This document shows positions 17,603 through 26,765 of a stretch of 64,000 nt of DNA, piece by piece. The position numbers were made by a program, and so were the translations under genes. Source of the DNA: an uncultured Lachnospiraceae bacterium. Lineage in GTDB: Bacteria; Bacillota; Clostridia; Lachnospirales; Lachnospiraceae. How positions within the stretch are numbered: the first letter of the stretch is position 1; every line of letters begins with the position of its first letter. Under the pieces are notes generated by a model that worked only from the letters and a program-made list of their open reading frames with translations, was not told the DNA's origin and searched no databases. The stretch spans positions 48,296 to 112,295 of the forward strand of contig CANOMQ010000008.1 of the NCBI GenBank assembly GCA_947567595.1. Reading direction: 5' to 3'.

Positions 17603-18526
17603 CTAACCTAATTTACTCAGCTCCACAGCCGTCTTAGCCGCAAGCCGCGCATTATTATAAACAAGCTGAATGTTCGAGTCCAAGCTGTCCCCGCCTGTAA
17701 TCTCCTTTACCTTCGCAAGCAGAAACGGCGTCGTGTCCTTTCCATGAATGCCCTCTTTTTTGCTCTGTGCAATCGCCTCGTCAATCGCCTTGTTAATGAC
17801 GTCCGGCTCCATTGAAAATTCCTCAGGAATGGGATTTGTGACAAGCATTCCGCCCTTTAAGCCGATTTCCTGCTTTACATGAAACGCTGTCGCAAGCTCA
17901 AGCGGCGTATCCAGCTCATAATCCACACCAAAGCCGCTCTTTCTCGTGTAAAATGCCGGAAGCTCCTTCGTGCCATAGCCAATCACGGGCACGCCCTTCG
18001 TCTCCAAATATTCGAGCGTCAGTCCCAAATCCAAAATGGACTTTGCACCTGCACAGATCACCATCACGGGCGTCATTGCAAGCTCCTCCAAATCCGCCGA
18101 AATGTCCATCGTCGTCTCCGCGCCCCTGTGAACGCCGCCGATACCGCCTGTCGCAAAAATTTGAATGCCTGCAAGGCTTGCGATAATCATCGTCGTTGTC
18201 ACTGTCGTCGCGCCGTCCATGCCCTTTGCGATAATAATCGGCAAATCGCGTCTTGAAACTTTCGGCACGTCATAGCCGGTCTTTCCAAGGTGTTCAATCT
18301 CGTCCTTTGTCAGCCCCGCCTTCAGCCTTCCGCCGATAATCGCAATCGTTGCCGGAATGGCGCCGTTGTCACGGATAACCTGCTCCACCTTCAATGCCGT
18401 TTCCACGTTCTGCGGATAGGGCATACCATGTGAGATAATGGTGGACTCCAAAGCCACGACCGGTTTGTTTTCCGCAAGCGCCTGCGCAACCTCCGGTGCA
18501 ATGTCCAAATATTGATTTTTCTCCAT
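17603..18526 (-). CDS. psuG: Pseudouridine-5'-phosphate glycosidase
   Basis: PsuG splits pseudouridine 5'-phosphate into uracil and ribose 5-phosphate. The sequence carries the family's conserved N-terminus (VVALESTIISHGMPYPQN) and the TVTTTMIIASLAGI and FATGGIGGVHRG segments. The start at ATG 18526 was chosen because AAAAGGAG precedes it by about ten bases; a longer frame lacks such a site. The protein is 307 residues, normal for the family. It lies downstream of a PfkB kinase on the same strand, the usual psuK-psuG pairing for salvage of pseudouridine from RNA turnover. Confidence 0.93.
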   Translation of the reverse strand: MEKNQYLDIAPEVAQALAENKPVVALESTIISHGMPYPQNVETALKVEQVIRDNGAIPATIAIIGGRLKAGLTKDEIEHLGKTGYDVPKVSRRDLPIIIAKGMDGATTVTTTMIIASLAGIQIFATGGIGGVHRGAETTMDISADLEELAMTPVMVICAGAKSILDLGLTLEYLETKGVPVIGYGTKELPAFYTRKSGFGVDYELDTPLELATAFHVKQEIGLKGGMLVTNPIPEEFSMEPDVINKAIDEAIAQSKKEGIHGKDTTPFLLAKVKEITGGDSLDSNIQLVYNNARLAAKTAVELSKLG

Positions 18527-18624
18527 ACGCGTTAAACTCCTTTTCTTTATAAAATAATCCTTTTCCATGCTTCCTGCCTGATACCTGCATGGCTCATACC
18601 GCCATTATAGCACGTTTCCAAAAA

Positions 18625-19713
18625 TTACAAAAGCTCTATTCCCGCTCTTTTTTCAACCTCCGCCGCACTTAACATCGGATTGATGGTCTGCGCGCTCTCG
18701 ATGGTAATGCCAGCCGCCGCAATGCCAAGCTGCGCCATCTCCCGAATGCCAAGCCGCTTCATATAGCCAAGCGCCAAGCCTGCCATGAACGCGTCGCCTG
18801 CGCCTGTCGTGCTGGCTGCCCTTGCCGCCTCGACCTCAAGAAGGAACTGCTGCGTCTCGTTCGCACAGTAGACACCCCGCTCGCCAAGCGTGATAAACAC
18901 GTTTTTTACACCCTTTTCCAAAAGCACGGATGCCGCCCTTTCCAAATCCGCGTCGCCTGCAATCGAAACGCCGCTTAACACCTGCGCCTCATGCTTGTTT
19001 GGCGTGACGGCATACAGCTTATCCAGTACCGGTAACAGCTTTTCGGCTTTTTTTCCGGAAACGGGGTCTGCAAAAATGGGCGACTTGCTCTTTTCACAGA
19101 TACATTCGACCGTGCATGCGGGTATGTTGGTATCAATCACCACAAGCCTTCCGCGATTTATAAGCTCAAGTTTAGTCTGTATATATTCCGGCGTGATATG
19201 CTCGTAAATCCGCATGTCCGAGAGCGCAAGCTTCATGTCCCCGTTTTCATCTGCGATATACAGATAGGTTGATGTGCTTTCGTTCGTGACGCGCAGACTG
19301 TCCTGCAGCTCAATGCCAAGCTCGCGGCAGCTTTCCGTAAGCTGTCCCGCGTACACGTCGTCCCCCATTGCAGTCACAAGCTTGACGTCCGCCCCCAAAA
19401 GCCGCAAATTATGCGCGATGTTCCTTCCCACGCCGCCAAGTGAAAGAATGGTCTTTCCGGGATTGGAGTCCCTGTCCACAAGCGCTGCGTCCGGCACGCC
19501 GCCAATGTCAATGTTTGCGCCGCCGACGACCGTACAGTAGCTTGGCCCGTTCGTCACATAGCCCTTTCCCAAAATATAGCCCTTTTTCATCAGATTGGAA
19601 ATGTGTACTGCTGCCGACGAGCGCGCAATGCCCGCCTTTGCCGCCAGCTCCTCCTGCGAAATCATAGGATTTTCCACAATCCACTGAAAAATCTGTGCCT
19701 CTCTGTTTGTCAT
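18625..19713 (-). CDS. psuK: Pseudouridine kinase with N-terminal winged HTH
   Basis: This 362-residue protein fuses an N-terminal helix-turn-helix (residues 1-60, ISQEELAAKAGIARSSAAVHISNLMKKGYI) to a PfkB-family sugar kinase. The kinase part shows GGANIDIGG near the start, GGVGRNIAHN, and the anion-hole/catalytic TTGAGDAF near the end. Next to psuG the likely substrate is pseudouridine. The fused HTH suggests autoregulation in response to the nucleoside. The start at ATG 19713 follows GGAGGAG. Confidence 0.88.
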   Translation of the reverse strand: MTNREAQIFQWIVENPMISQEELAAKAGIARSSAAVHISNLMKKGYILGKGYVTNGPSYCTVVGGANIDIGGVPDAALVDRDSNPGKTILSLGGVGRNIAHNLRLLGADVKLVTAMGDDVYAGQLTESCRELGIELQDSLRVTNESTSTYLYIADENGDMKLALSDMRIYEHITPEYIQTKLELINRGRLVVIDTNIPACTVECICEKSKSPIFADPVSGKKAEKLLPVLDKLYAVTPNKHEAQVLSGVSIAGDADLERAASVLLEKGVKNVFITLGERGVYCANETQQFLLEVEAARAASTTGAGDAFMAGLALGYMKRLGIREMAQLGIAAAGITIESAQTINPMLSAAEVEKRAGIELL

Positions 19714-19840
19714 AAATGCTCCTCCTGCGTGTGCACTTACCAAATTTTTCTACACTTTTGTTTATTATGCTGAATTTTTATCTGTTTTTTTATCTATTCT
19801 TACTATAACATTAACAAAATCCGATGTCAATGCGTTCATG

Positions 19841-19886
19841 CACAAACACTTTTCATGTGTACAAACACCATTTGATTTGTTATAAT
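19841..19886 (+). promoter_or_regulatory. arcC promoter with direct repeats
   Basis: A TATAAT at 19881-19886 lies 17 bases after TGTACA (19858-19863). Two direct copies of an ACAAACAC core (19842 and 19861), each preceded by TTCATG, overlap the -35 area. They could be an operator for arcC or for the divergent psuK, whose product carries an HTH domain. Confidence 0.55.
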
Positions 19887-19943
19887 ATATCATAAACCAA
19901 TTTCAGAAGAAAAGAAAGAGCAAGAACGGAGGTTTTCTATTAT

Positions 19944-20876
19944 ATGAGTAAGAAAAAAGCAGTTGTCGCGTTAGGGCATGACGCACTTGGATCTACCATT
20001 GTGGAACAGCAGGACGCGGTAAAGAAGACGGCAAAGGCACTGGCGGACTTGGTGGAGGCGGGCTATCAGCTTACGATTACCCACAGCAATGGCCCTCAGG
20101 TCAGCATGATCCACAAGGCAATGACCGAGCTGCGCCGCATTTATATCGACTACACGCCCGCCCCGATGTGCGTGTGCTCCGCCATGAGTCAGGGCTATGT
20201 GGGCTATGATATTCAAAATTCCCTCAAATCGGAGCTTTTAAAGCGCGGCATTTCAAAGCCCGTGAGCACGATTTTGACGCAGGTGACCGTTGATCCTTAT
20301 GACGAGGGTTTTTACGAGCCGAAAAAGGCAATCGGCAGATACATGTCAAAGGACGATGCCGACATTGAGATTAACAAGGGAAATTATGTCATTAAGCAGG
20401 CGGACGGCTACCGCAGGATTGTCGCCGCGCCAAAGCCGATTGACATTGTGGAAATCGCGGCAATCCGGACGCTTGCCGACGCGGGGCAGGTGGTCATTGC
20501 GTGCGGCGGCGGCGGTATTCCCGTCATCGAGCAGCAGCATGTCTTAAAGGGCGCGTCTGCCGTTATCGAGAAGGACAGCATTGCCGGAAAGCTTGCGGCG
20601 GATTTGAAGGCGGACGAGCTGTTTATCCTGACAAGCGTGGATTATGTCTACCTGAATTTCGGCAAGGAAAACCAGACGCCCATTCAGAGCATGAACGTCG
20701 CACAGGCAAAGGAATATATCGAACAGGGGCAGTTTGGCGAGACCGATATGCTGCCAAAGATACTGGCGGCAATCGCCTATCTTGAAGAAACGCCAAACGG
20801 CAAGGTCATTATCACCGCGCTTGACAAAACGTCCGATGTGATTAACGACAAGGTGGGTACCGTGATTACAAAATAG
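19944..20876 (+). CDS. arcC: Carbamate kinase
   Basis: The enzyme makes ATP from carbamoyl phosphate and ADP in arginine, agmatine or purine-ring breakdown. The 310-residue sequence shows the amino-acid-kinase fold features of ArcC: ALGHDALGS near the N-terminus, THSNGPQV near residue 50, ACGGGGIPV near 190 and DKD/EKDSIAGKLAADL. It stands alone between terminators, with no arcA or arcB nearby, so its carbamoyl phosphate source is not shown here. The start follows ACGGAGG. Confidence 0.93.
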   Translation: MSKKKAVVALGHDALGSTIVEQQDAVKKTAKALADLVEAGYQLTITHSNGPQVSMIHKAMTELRRIYIDYTPAPMCVCSAMSQGYVGYDIQNSLKSELLKRGISKPVSTILTQVTVDPYDEGFYEPKKAIGRYMSKDDADIEINKGNYVIKQADGYRRIVAAPKPIDIVEIAAIRTLADAGQVVIACGGGGIPVIEQQHVLKGASAVIEKDSIAGKLAADLKADELFILTSVDYVYLNFGKENQTPIQSMNVAQAKEYIEQGQFGETDMLPKILAAIAYLEETPNGKVIITALDKTSDVINDKVGTVITK

Positions 20877-20880
20877 CGTA

Positions 20881-20916
20881 AAAAAGCGTCATGCACAAAC
20901 CGTCATGACGCTTTTT
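20881..20916. terminator. Bidirectional terminator between arcC and lspA-like gene
   Basis: Arms AAAAAGCGTCATG (20881-20893) and the complementary CATGACGCTTTTT (20904-20916) enclose a ten-base loop. The right arm overlaps the last codons of the convergent lspA-like gene. Confidence 0.88.
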
Positions 20917-21403
20917 CTTCGTTTTGCAGCAGCTCCCTGACCAAAATCAGCATTGCGCCGATGATGATGGCAAAGTCCGATACATTAAAGACGACTGCCT
21001 CCAACGCATTTTTCAGTTTTGCGAGCACCTTGTTTTTAACGGGTGGAAGACAGAAGGAAACGTAATCGACCACATATCCGCGTTTCAGCCTGTCATAGGT
21101 GTTGCTGTACGCGCCGCCAAGCAGCAGCGCCAGTCCGCCCTTTAACACGGCGTTTCCCTTTGTCGTGAGCGTCGCCGCAAAAATTCCGGTCATGAACGCG
21201 CTAAAGACGAGCGAGAGCATTGCCACAAGCTTTGCGTTTTTTGCGCCAAGGTGCAGCATTGCGCCTGTGTTGTGGTGCTTTTTTATGCAAATGCGCCCTC
21301 CTGCTGCCGGAATTTTGTCCTCCGGTGCGACGTGCCCTTCAATGTAGTGCTTTATCCCGCAGTCTGCCGCGAAAAATGACACGAGTGTCATAAAATATCC
21401 CAT
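20903..21403 (-). CDS. LspA-like signal peptidase II
   Basis: Lipoprotein signal peptidases are integral membrane aspartyl proteases. This 166-residue protein has about four hydrophobic segments and the paired catalytic Asp motifs in correct order: NTYDRLKRGYVVDYVSF (Asp near residue 113) and FNVSDFAIIIG (Asp near 142). The N-terminal half deviates from canonical LspA, with a loop of about 30 polar residues (HVAPEDKIPAAGGRICIKKHHN) after the first helix. It may therefore be a second, specialised paralogue. A lipoprotein gene lies immediately upstream on the same strand. Confidence 0.8.
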   Translation of the reverse strand: MGYFMTLVSFFAADCGIKHYIEGHVAPEDKIPAAGGRICIKKHHNTGAMLHLGAKNAKLVAMLSLVFSAFMTGIFAATLTTKGNAVLKGGLALLLGGAYSNTYDRLKRGYVVDYVSFCLPPVKNKVLAKLKNALEAVVFNVSDFAIIIGAMLILVRELLQNEEKAS

Positions 21404-21487
21404 CGACCTGCACTCCTTTCCTGCTGCCTGTTTACCTCTAAGCTATCACAAAAAAGGCGTCCCTGTCAATTCCTTATCGTCTGATTG

Positions 21488-22543
21488 TTATCGTCTGATT
21501 GTTCCCTCAATCACCGTGTTTGCGGCGTCCGCCGTCGCGTTTCCGGCGTCAGAGGCACCCGAGCTGCTCTCCCCTGTCTCGGACTGGGACTCGCCTGTGC
21601 CCGTTCCTGTACCAGCTCCACTGCCATTGCCATTGCCATTACCTGTGCCGTTTTGGTTCCGCACATTCAGCTTGCCGTGCAGTCCCATATAAAAGTCCTC
21701 CATTGCGCCGTTAATCTGAAACTGGTTTGACTCAAGAACGGTAATATACTCTTTTACTAATTTCCCCAAATTGCTGTCGGGATTGGCGTCCGCAAACTTG
21801 CGGTAATACTGGAGCGACTCCTTGTCCACCACGTCGTCCGTCTCGCCCTTGTAATAGTGCTCCGTGCCTTCCGCGCTGTTATAGCCGCCGGAAATCGCGT
21901 TTGTCGCAATCTCCTCATAAAGCTTTGACGCCGCGTCCGTTGTCAGATGGTTTGGAAATTTCTCAAGGTGCTTTTCAAACAAAAGCGCGCGCTCAAGCAT
22001 TTCCGAGAGCGTCATGTTAATGACCTTGCGGTTCTCCTCATCAGACATTGCCATGGACGGCTTTTCATTCTCAAGCTTCATTAAATCCATAAACGCTACC
22101 ATGTCCTCGGGCATATACTGCCTGCTCTCGTTTAATCCTGCAAAATCAATATTCCTGATGTCATCGCCAAAGCTTAAAATCCCCGAGAAAAAACGCTCCA
22201 CGTCCGCCGCTCCCGCGCTGACAATGTTTGTATTGATATAATCCATGATATTGTTGGGGTCAGTGCCCTCATCGCCAATCATGGCGTCAAACTCGCTATA
22301 ATCCCCACTGCCACTGCCACTGCCGTCGCCAGCAGTGCCGTCGCCGTTTTCCCCGCTGCCGCCCTCACTGCTGCCTTCCTGTGAGGACTCCGAGCTTTGG
22401 GAGGTCTGTCCCGTAAGCGGGTCCTGATTGTCATTGACCTTGTCCTTTTTGCCGCACGCGGAAACGCAAAGCGCCACTGCGCAGGTCAGTGCGGTTGTCA
22501 CTGCTACTTTTTTGAACATACTTTTCTTTTTTATAACCTTCAT
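21488..22543 (-). CDS. Putative surface lipoprotein with Gly/Ser-rich linkers
   Basis: Not assignable to a known family. The start at ATG 22543 follows GGAGGAAATC. A signal peptide ends in a lipobox (VSAC, about residue 42-45), so the mature protein should be anchored outside. After the Cys come a Ser/Gly/Glu-rich linker (about residues 55-95), a helical acidic core of about 200 residues, and a C-terminal low-complexity tail of Gly-Asn, Gly-Thr and Ser-Glu repeats. The LspA-like gene downstream could process it, but that is an inference from position. Confidence 0.75.
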   Translation of the reverse strand: MKVIKKKSMFKKVAVTTALTCAVALCVSACGKKDKVNDNQDPLTGQTSQSSESSQEGSSEGGSGENGDGTAGDGSGSGSGDYSEFDAMIGDEGTDPNNIMDYINTNIVSAGAADVERFFSGILSFGDDIRNIDFAGLNESRQYMPEDMVAFMDLMKLENEKPSMAMSDEENRKVINMTLSEMLERALLFEKHLEKFPNHLTTDAASKLYEEIATNAISGGYNSAEGTEHYYKGETDDVVDKESLQYYRKFADANPDSNLGKLVKEYITVLESNQFQINGAMEDFYMGLHGKLNVRNQNGTGNGNGNGSGAGTGTGTGESQSETGESSSGASDAGNATADAANTVIEGTIRR

Positions 22544-22635
22544 AACGATTTCCTCCATTTTCGTTCTGATATTTTTTGTCACTATCAGCATTTCTCTTTT
22601 TTGGCGAAAATATGCATGATAAATTTGAAAATGAT

Positions 22636-22664
22636 TGAAATACTTTCAGAATTAGACTAAAATA
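22636..22664 (+). promoter_or_regulatory. Sigma-A-type promoter of the kdgK-like gene
   Basis: TTGAAA (22636-22641), a 17-base spacer and TAAAAT (22659-22664) lie about 50 bases upstream of the start. Confidence 0.7.
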
Positions 22665-22711
22665 GAATTATAAAATCAAAAAATTTTTATGTACCACAAA
22701 GGAGGTATTTC

Positions 22712-23800
22712 ATGCAACATAGCAATCCCCTGCTTCACGGCAATGACAGCACGAACAAATTTATCACCATCGGCGAAATCATGCTTCGTCTGACGCCGCC
22801 AAACTACGAAAAAATCCGTATGACCTCAAATTTCGAGGCAAGCTACGGCGGAAGCGAGGCAAACATCGCGCTTGCGCTTGCCAACCTCGGTATCGACAGC
22901 ACATTTTTCAGCGTTGTTCCGAACAACAGTTTGGGAAAGAGTGCAGTCCGTATGCTGCGCAGCAACGACGTGCACTGTACGCCCGTCATTTTAAGCACGC
23001 CGGAGGAAACGCCCACGCACCGTCTTGGCAGCTACTATCTTGAGACCGGATACGGAATCCGTCCAAGCAAGGTCATCTATGACCGAAAGAACAGTGCGAT
23101 TACGGAATATGATTTTAGCAAGGTTGATTTGCACGCCTTGTTTGAAGGCTTTACATGGCTGCATTTGAGCGGTATCACACCCGCGCTTGCACCAAACTGC
23201 GCGGAGCTGATTATGAACTGCCTGAAAGTGGCAAAAGAGATGGGGCTGACGGTCAGCTTTGACGGAAATTTCCGTAGCAAGCTTTGGACATGGGAGCAGG
23301 CAAGGGATTTCTGTACGCAGTGCCTGCCTTATGTGGACGTGTTGTTTGGCATTGAGCCGTATCATTTGTGGAAGGACGAGGAAAACCACGCGAAGGGCGA
23401 TGTGAAGGACGGCGTGCCTTTGCAGTTAAGCTACGAGCAGCAGGACGAAATTTTCCACGCCTTTGTGGAGCGCTATCCGAACATCAAGTGTATTGCGCGC
23501 CATGTGCGTTATGCGCATAGTGGTTCGGAGAATAGCCTGAAAGCCTTTCTTTGGTACGAAGACCATACATTCGAGAGCAAGCTTTTTACGTTCAATATCC
23601 TCGACCGTGTCGGCGGCGGCGACGCGTTTGCGAGCGGGCTGATTTACGCGATGATGCACGGGTACAGACCTATGGATATGGTCAATTTCGCGGTGGCAAG
23701 CAGCGTGATTAAGCATACCATACGAGGCGACGCGAATATCACGGACGATGTGGCTAGTATTCGGAATCTGATGAATATGAATTATGATATTAAGCGGTAA
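22712..23800 (+). CDS. PfkB-family sugar kinase, KDG kinase-like
   Basis: This is a ribokinase-fold kinase of 362 residues. Motif 1 is YGGSEANIALALANLG near residue 47, and motif 2 with the catalytic Asp is VGGGDAFASGL near residue 300. The segments FITIGEIMLRLTPP and SFDGNFRSKLW match 2-dehydro-3-deoxygluconate kinases. Those enzymes phosphorylate KDG from uronate breakdown. No other uronate gene is adjacent, so the substrate is provisional; fructokinase-like activity cannot be excluded. It has its own promoter, an AAAGGAGG site and a terminator, so it is monocistronic. Confidence 0.85.
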   Translation: MQHSNPLLHGNDSTNKFITIGEIMLRLTPPNYEKIRMTSNFEASYGGSEANIALALANLGIDSTFFSVVPNNSLGKSAVRMLRSNDVHCTPVILSTPEETPTHRLGSYYLETGYGIRPSKVIYDRKNSAITEYDFSKVDLHALFEGFTWLHLSGITPALAPNCAELIMNCLKVAKEMGLTVSFDGNFRSKLWTWEQARDFCTQCLPYVDVLFGIEPYHLWKDEENHAKGDVKDGVPLQLSYEQQDEIFHAFVERYPNIKCIARHVRYAHSGSENSLKAFLWYEDHTFESKLFTFNILDRVGGGDAFASGLIYAMMHGYRPMDMVNFAVASSVIKHTIRGDANITDDVASIRNLMNMNYDIKR

Positions 23801-23807
23801 AAAAATC

Positions 23808-23838
23808 CCCCCTGTCGGTTTGTGCGGCAGGGGGTTTT
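23808..23838 (+). terminator. Terminator after the kdgK-like gene
   Basis: CCCCCTG (23808-23814) pairs with CAGGGGG (23828-23834), followed by TTTT. The remaining roughly 255 bases up to the convergent subtilase gene show no supported gene. Confidence 0.85.
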
Positions 23839-24095
23839 CTTTTATTGGTTTTTATCTATTCTTTCTCAATTTCAGAAACGTTTCAATATAAAATTTTTAC
23901 TCTTGACAAAACTGCCATATGCCTTTAAAATGCGAGTTATAAAGAGGAATGGGTTTTTCGACCGTACAGCTATTGCTCAAGCGGCTTGCTCGTTTCTTTT
24001 TTTGTCCTTAAAATATCATACAGATACCGTTTTCCGTCTTTTGCATGACTTGATATTATTAATCATTTTTTAATACAAGAAAACTCCGACCATTT

Positions 24096-25811
24096 TCACC
24101 CAAGCTCCGCAAGAAACTCAAAAACACCTGCGATGTTGAGGCTGCCGTAGCCCCATTCACGATTCGGATACTCCAGGTAATCCTCCCTGTCCGCCCCACG
24201 AATCAGATAATTTTTGATTGCCGTGGAGTTTACAAAAAGGTCGTTTTGGTTCACCACCGCCCACTCCAACAGCTGCGCACAGCCGCCAGCCGTGATTGCC
24301 GCCGAGATGCTTGTGCCGTTTCCCGGACCAAACGGTGTGGAAACATTGACGCCCGGCGCTGCGATGTCCGGCACGACAAGCCCGTTTTTCCCAAACCCGC
24401 GCCCCGACGAAGGCGCGATGCTGACATTTGAGGACTGATAGTTGGACACCGTGATGGTCCCTTCGGCGTAAGCCGGCTCCGTGATGGTGGTCTGCGGACT
24501 TGCCTCGAGAAAATAGGTATCGGACGAAAGAAACTGCGAAATCGGCAGCCAAATGTCAAAGCAGCCGCCCGCCACATTTCCCGCAGAATTGACCCGGATA
24601 TTCCAAACGCCCGCCGTGGGCTCGATAAACCGGAACCGAATCAGCTCTGCCCCCGAAGTATGCTCCACCCAAAAATATTCAATGATAATCCGCGTCTTTT
24701 CAAACACAAAGGTAAATTCCTGCGGCTGCGGACTGCGCGGATTGCTCCAACGGATTCCTTCTCCGCCGGGCGTGCGCACCGTTACGTTGTAATAATACGG
24801 CGCCTCCCCCCACAAATCCATGACAAATCCCCGCTCATTCTCCCCGACGCGAAGCTGCACGTCCTTATACGCCTCCCGCATGCTCATCTCGGCATGAAAA
24901 TGATGCGACGTATTGCCCTCGTTTCCCGCAGGCGTCACAATGACCTGACTTTTCTTATAGCTCAATGTATTGAGATATGTTGCAAGTGTACCGGAGCCCG
25001 CATGGTCCCCCAAGCTTGTTCCTAAGCCAAAGCAGATTACAAGCGGCGTATATAATACCTGAGCAAACTTTTGCAGGTATTGCAGCGCCTGCAAAATATC
25101 GGTTTCAGAATAGCAGGGCACTCCCTCCGGAATTTTGTAATAATCCCTAAGATACGGTTTAATTTCCTTGAGCTTAACCATGACAATCCGTGCATCGGGC
25201 GCTGCTCCGACAAAGCTTCCGTTTGCAATCGGGCTTCCCGCCGCAACTGCCGCCAGCTCGCTCCCGTGTCCGTTTGCGTCCGTGCTTGGCACAATCGAAA
25301 ACGGGTCGTCGCTTTGCAGCGCCGCGTTAATATCCTCCTGCGTATATTCGGAGCCGTACTCAAATCCTTCGGGAAGCGTTCCGGTCTGAATGGTTTGGTC
25401 CCATATTGCCAAAATCCGGCTGTTTCCCGCCATGTCGCGGAAAACCTCGTCCTGATAATGGATACCCGTATCAATAAAACCGATTGTCACGTTTTTCCCC
25501 GTCAGATTTAACGGCGGTCTTTGCACGGAAAGAATCCCCACGTCCGCAAGGCTGAGCGTGTTGAGGTCCACGTTCCGGTCCTGCTGGTCCACCTGAACAA
25601 GCCCGTAGCATTTTGGAATAAACGAGTACGATGCTTTCGAAAAGCGCAAATCGGGCAAATCGCTTCGTCTAATATAATAAATCTGCAAATCCTCATTGAT
25701 AATATGATTACAGTAATCAACGGGTCTTTCATACTCGTAATCAGCGGGTAGCACAAAATTAACCACCAAATCGGCATATTCGTTCGATAAAATGCGTTCT
25801 CTGCAAGCCAC
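24096..25811 (-). CDS. Csp-like S8 subtilase
   Basis: This 571-residue subtilisin-family protease has an intact triad: Asp near 114 (GFIDTGIHY), His near 182 (DANGHGSELA) and Ser near 501 (GNGTSISAA). The large insertion between His and Ser fits the beta-barrel (jelly-roll) domain of clostridial CspA/B/C proteases, which act in spore germination. The N-terminal 95 residues fit a short prodomain and there is no obvious signal peptide. No cortex hydrolase gene (sleC) lies nearby, so the target is unknown. Confidence 0.85.
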   Translation of the reverse strand: MACRERILSNEYADLVVNFVLPADYEYERPVDYCNHIINEDLQIYYIRRSDLPDLRFSKASYSFIPKCYGLVQVDQQDRNVDLNTLSLADVGILSVQRPPLNLTGKNVTIGFIDTGIHYQDEVFRDMAGNSRILAIWDQTIQTGTLPEGFEYGSEYTQEDINAALQSDDPFSIVPSTDANGHGSELAAVAAGSPIANGSFVGAAPDARIVMVKLKEIKPYLRDYYKIPEGVPCYSETDILQALQYLQKFAQVLYTPLVICFGLGTSLGDHAGSGTLATYLNTLSYKKSQVIVTPAGNEGNTSHHFHAEMSMREAYKDVQLRVGENERGFVMDLWGEAPYYYNVTVRTPGGEGIRWSNPRSPQPQEFTFVFEKTRIIIEYFWVEHTSGAELIRFRFIEPTAGVWNIRVNSAGNVAGGCFDIWLPISQFLSSDTYFLEASPQTTITEPAYAEGTITVSNYQSSNVSIAPSSGRGFGKNGLVVPDIAAPGVNVSTPFGPGNGTSISAAITAGGCAQLLEWAVVNQNDLFVNSTAIKNYLIRGADREDYLEYPNREWGYGSLNIAGVFEFLAELG

Positions 25812-25876
25812 TGTTTTACCCCTTTTTCAGGTAATTGTTATAGTTTATGCCACATTACCGTAAAACGTGTTTCCCA

Positions 25877-26761
25877 TTAGCGACTCTTTTGCGCAATGGC
25901 TTTTTGCAGCGCGCCAAGCACCCGCTTTTTGTCGGCGCTCCAAACTGGCGCAATCAGCTTTGCCTTCGCCCCGTCTCCCGTCATGCGGTGGATTACCATA
26001 CCCGGCGGGAGGATTGCAATGCAGTCTGCCACCAAGCGGGCGTATTCCTCAAGCTCCAGCGTCCGAAATTTCCCCTGCAAATATTCCCGCTCCAAATCCG
26101 TTCCCTCTAAGACGTGCAAAAGCTGCAGCTTTATGCCGTCCGCGCCGCTTTTTCCGACGTAGGAAACCGTTTCCATCATTTCGTCTTTTGTTTCATACGG
26201 AAGTCCGAGGATTACGTGGACAATCACCTGTATGTCCGCTTCCTTCAGTTTCCGCACCGCCTCGTCATAAACCGCAAGCACATATCCGCGGCGGATATAA
26301 TCGGCTGTCTTTTCATGAATGGTCTGCAAACCAAGCTCCACCCAGACAGGTTTTCGCCTGTTAAGCTCCTTTAACAGCGCGGTGACTTCATCGGACAGAC
26401 AGTCCGGTCTTGTAGCAATTGAGAGCACAGCCACCTGCGCGTCGGACATCGCTTCCTCATAAAGCGCGCGCAGCCGTTCCACTGGCGCATACGTGTTGGT
26501 AAACGCCTGAAAATAGGCAATATACTTCGCCCCGTGATATTTCCCTGCAAGCCGCTCTTTTCCGCGCGCAAGCTGTTCGGTTATGGAAAGCGCACGGCAC
26601 TGCGCAAAATCGCCGGAGCCTGCGCCCGAGCAGAAAATACAGCCGCGCGTCCCAAGCGTGCCGTCCCTGTTCGGACAGGTAAATCCACCGTCCAGCGCAA
26701 TTTTATAGACCTTTTCCCCAAAGGTGTCCTGCAAATATTGGTTGAGTGCATAATACTCCAT
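25877..26761 (-). CDS. TIGR01212-type radical SAM protein
   Basis: This 294-residue protein of the YhcC/TIGR01212 group has the cluster-binding cysteines at about 29, 41 and 44 (TCPNRDGTLGTRGCIFC), a wider first gap than the classical CX3CX2C. The SAM-barrel segments RPDCLSDEV, VELGLQTIHEKTA and VHVILGLPYETKDEM are visible. The reaction is not established for the group. The start at ATG 26761 sits five bases from the D-lactate dehydrogenase stop, with a GAGGT site inside that gene, so the two are cotranscribed. Confidence 0.88.
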   Translation of the reverse strand: MEYYALNQYLQDTFGEKVYKIALDGGFTCPNRDGTLGTRGCIFCSGAGSGDFAQCRALSITEQLARGKERLAGKYHGAKYIAYFQAFTNTYAPVERLRALYEEAMSDAQVAVLSIATRPDCLSDEVTALLKELNRRKPVWVELGLQTIHEKTADYIRRGYVLAVYDEAVRKLKEADIQVIVHVILGLPYETKDEMMETVSYVGKSGADGIKLQLLHVLEGTDLEREYLQGKFRTLELEEYARLVADCIAILPPGMVIHRMTGDGAKAKLIAPVWSADKKRVLGALQKAIAQKSR

Positions 26762-26765
26762 GCGC

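Noticed and set aside
22571-22660. Riboswitch or T-box leaders upstream of argC, arcC, speD or the kdgK-like gene
   Set aside because: The leaders are short (under about 100 bases) and contain no recognisable T-box or riboswitch core.
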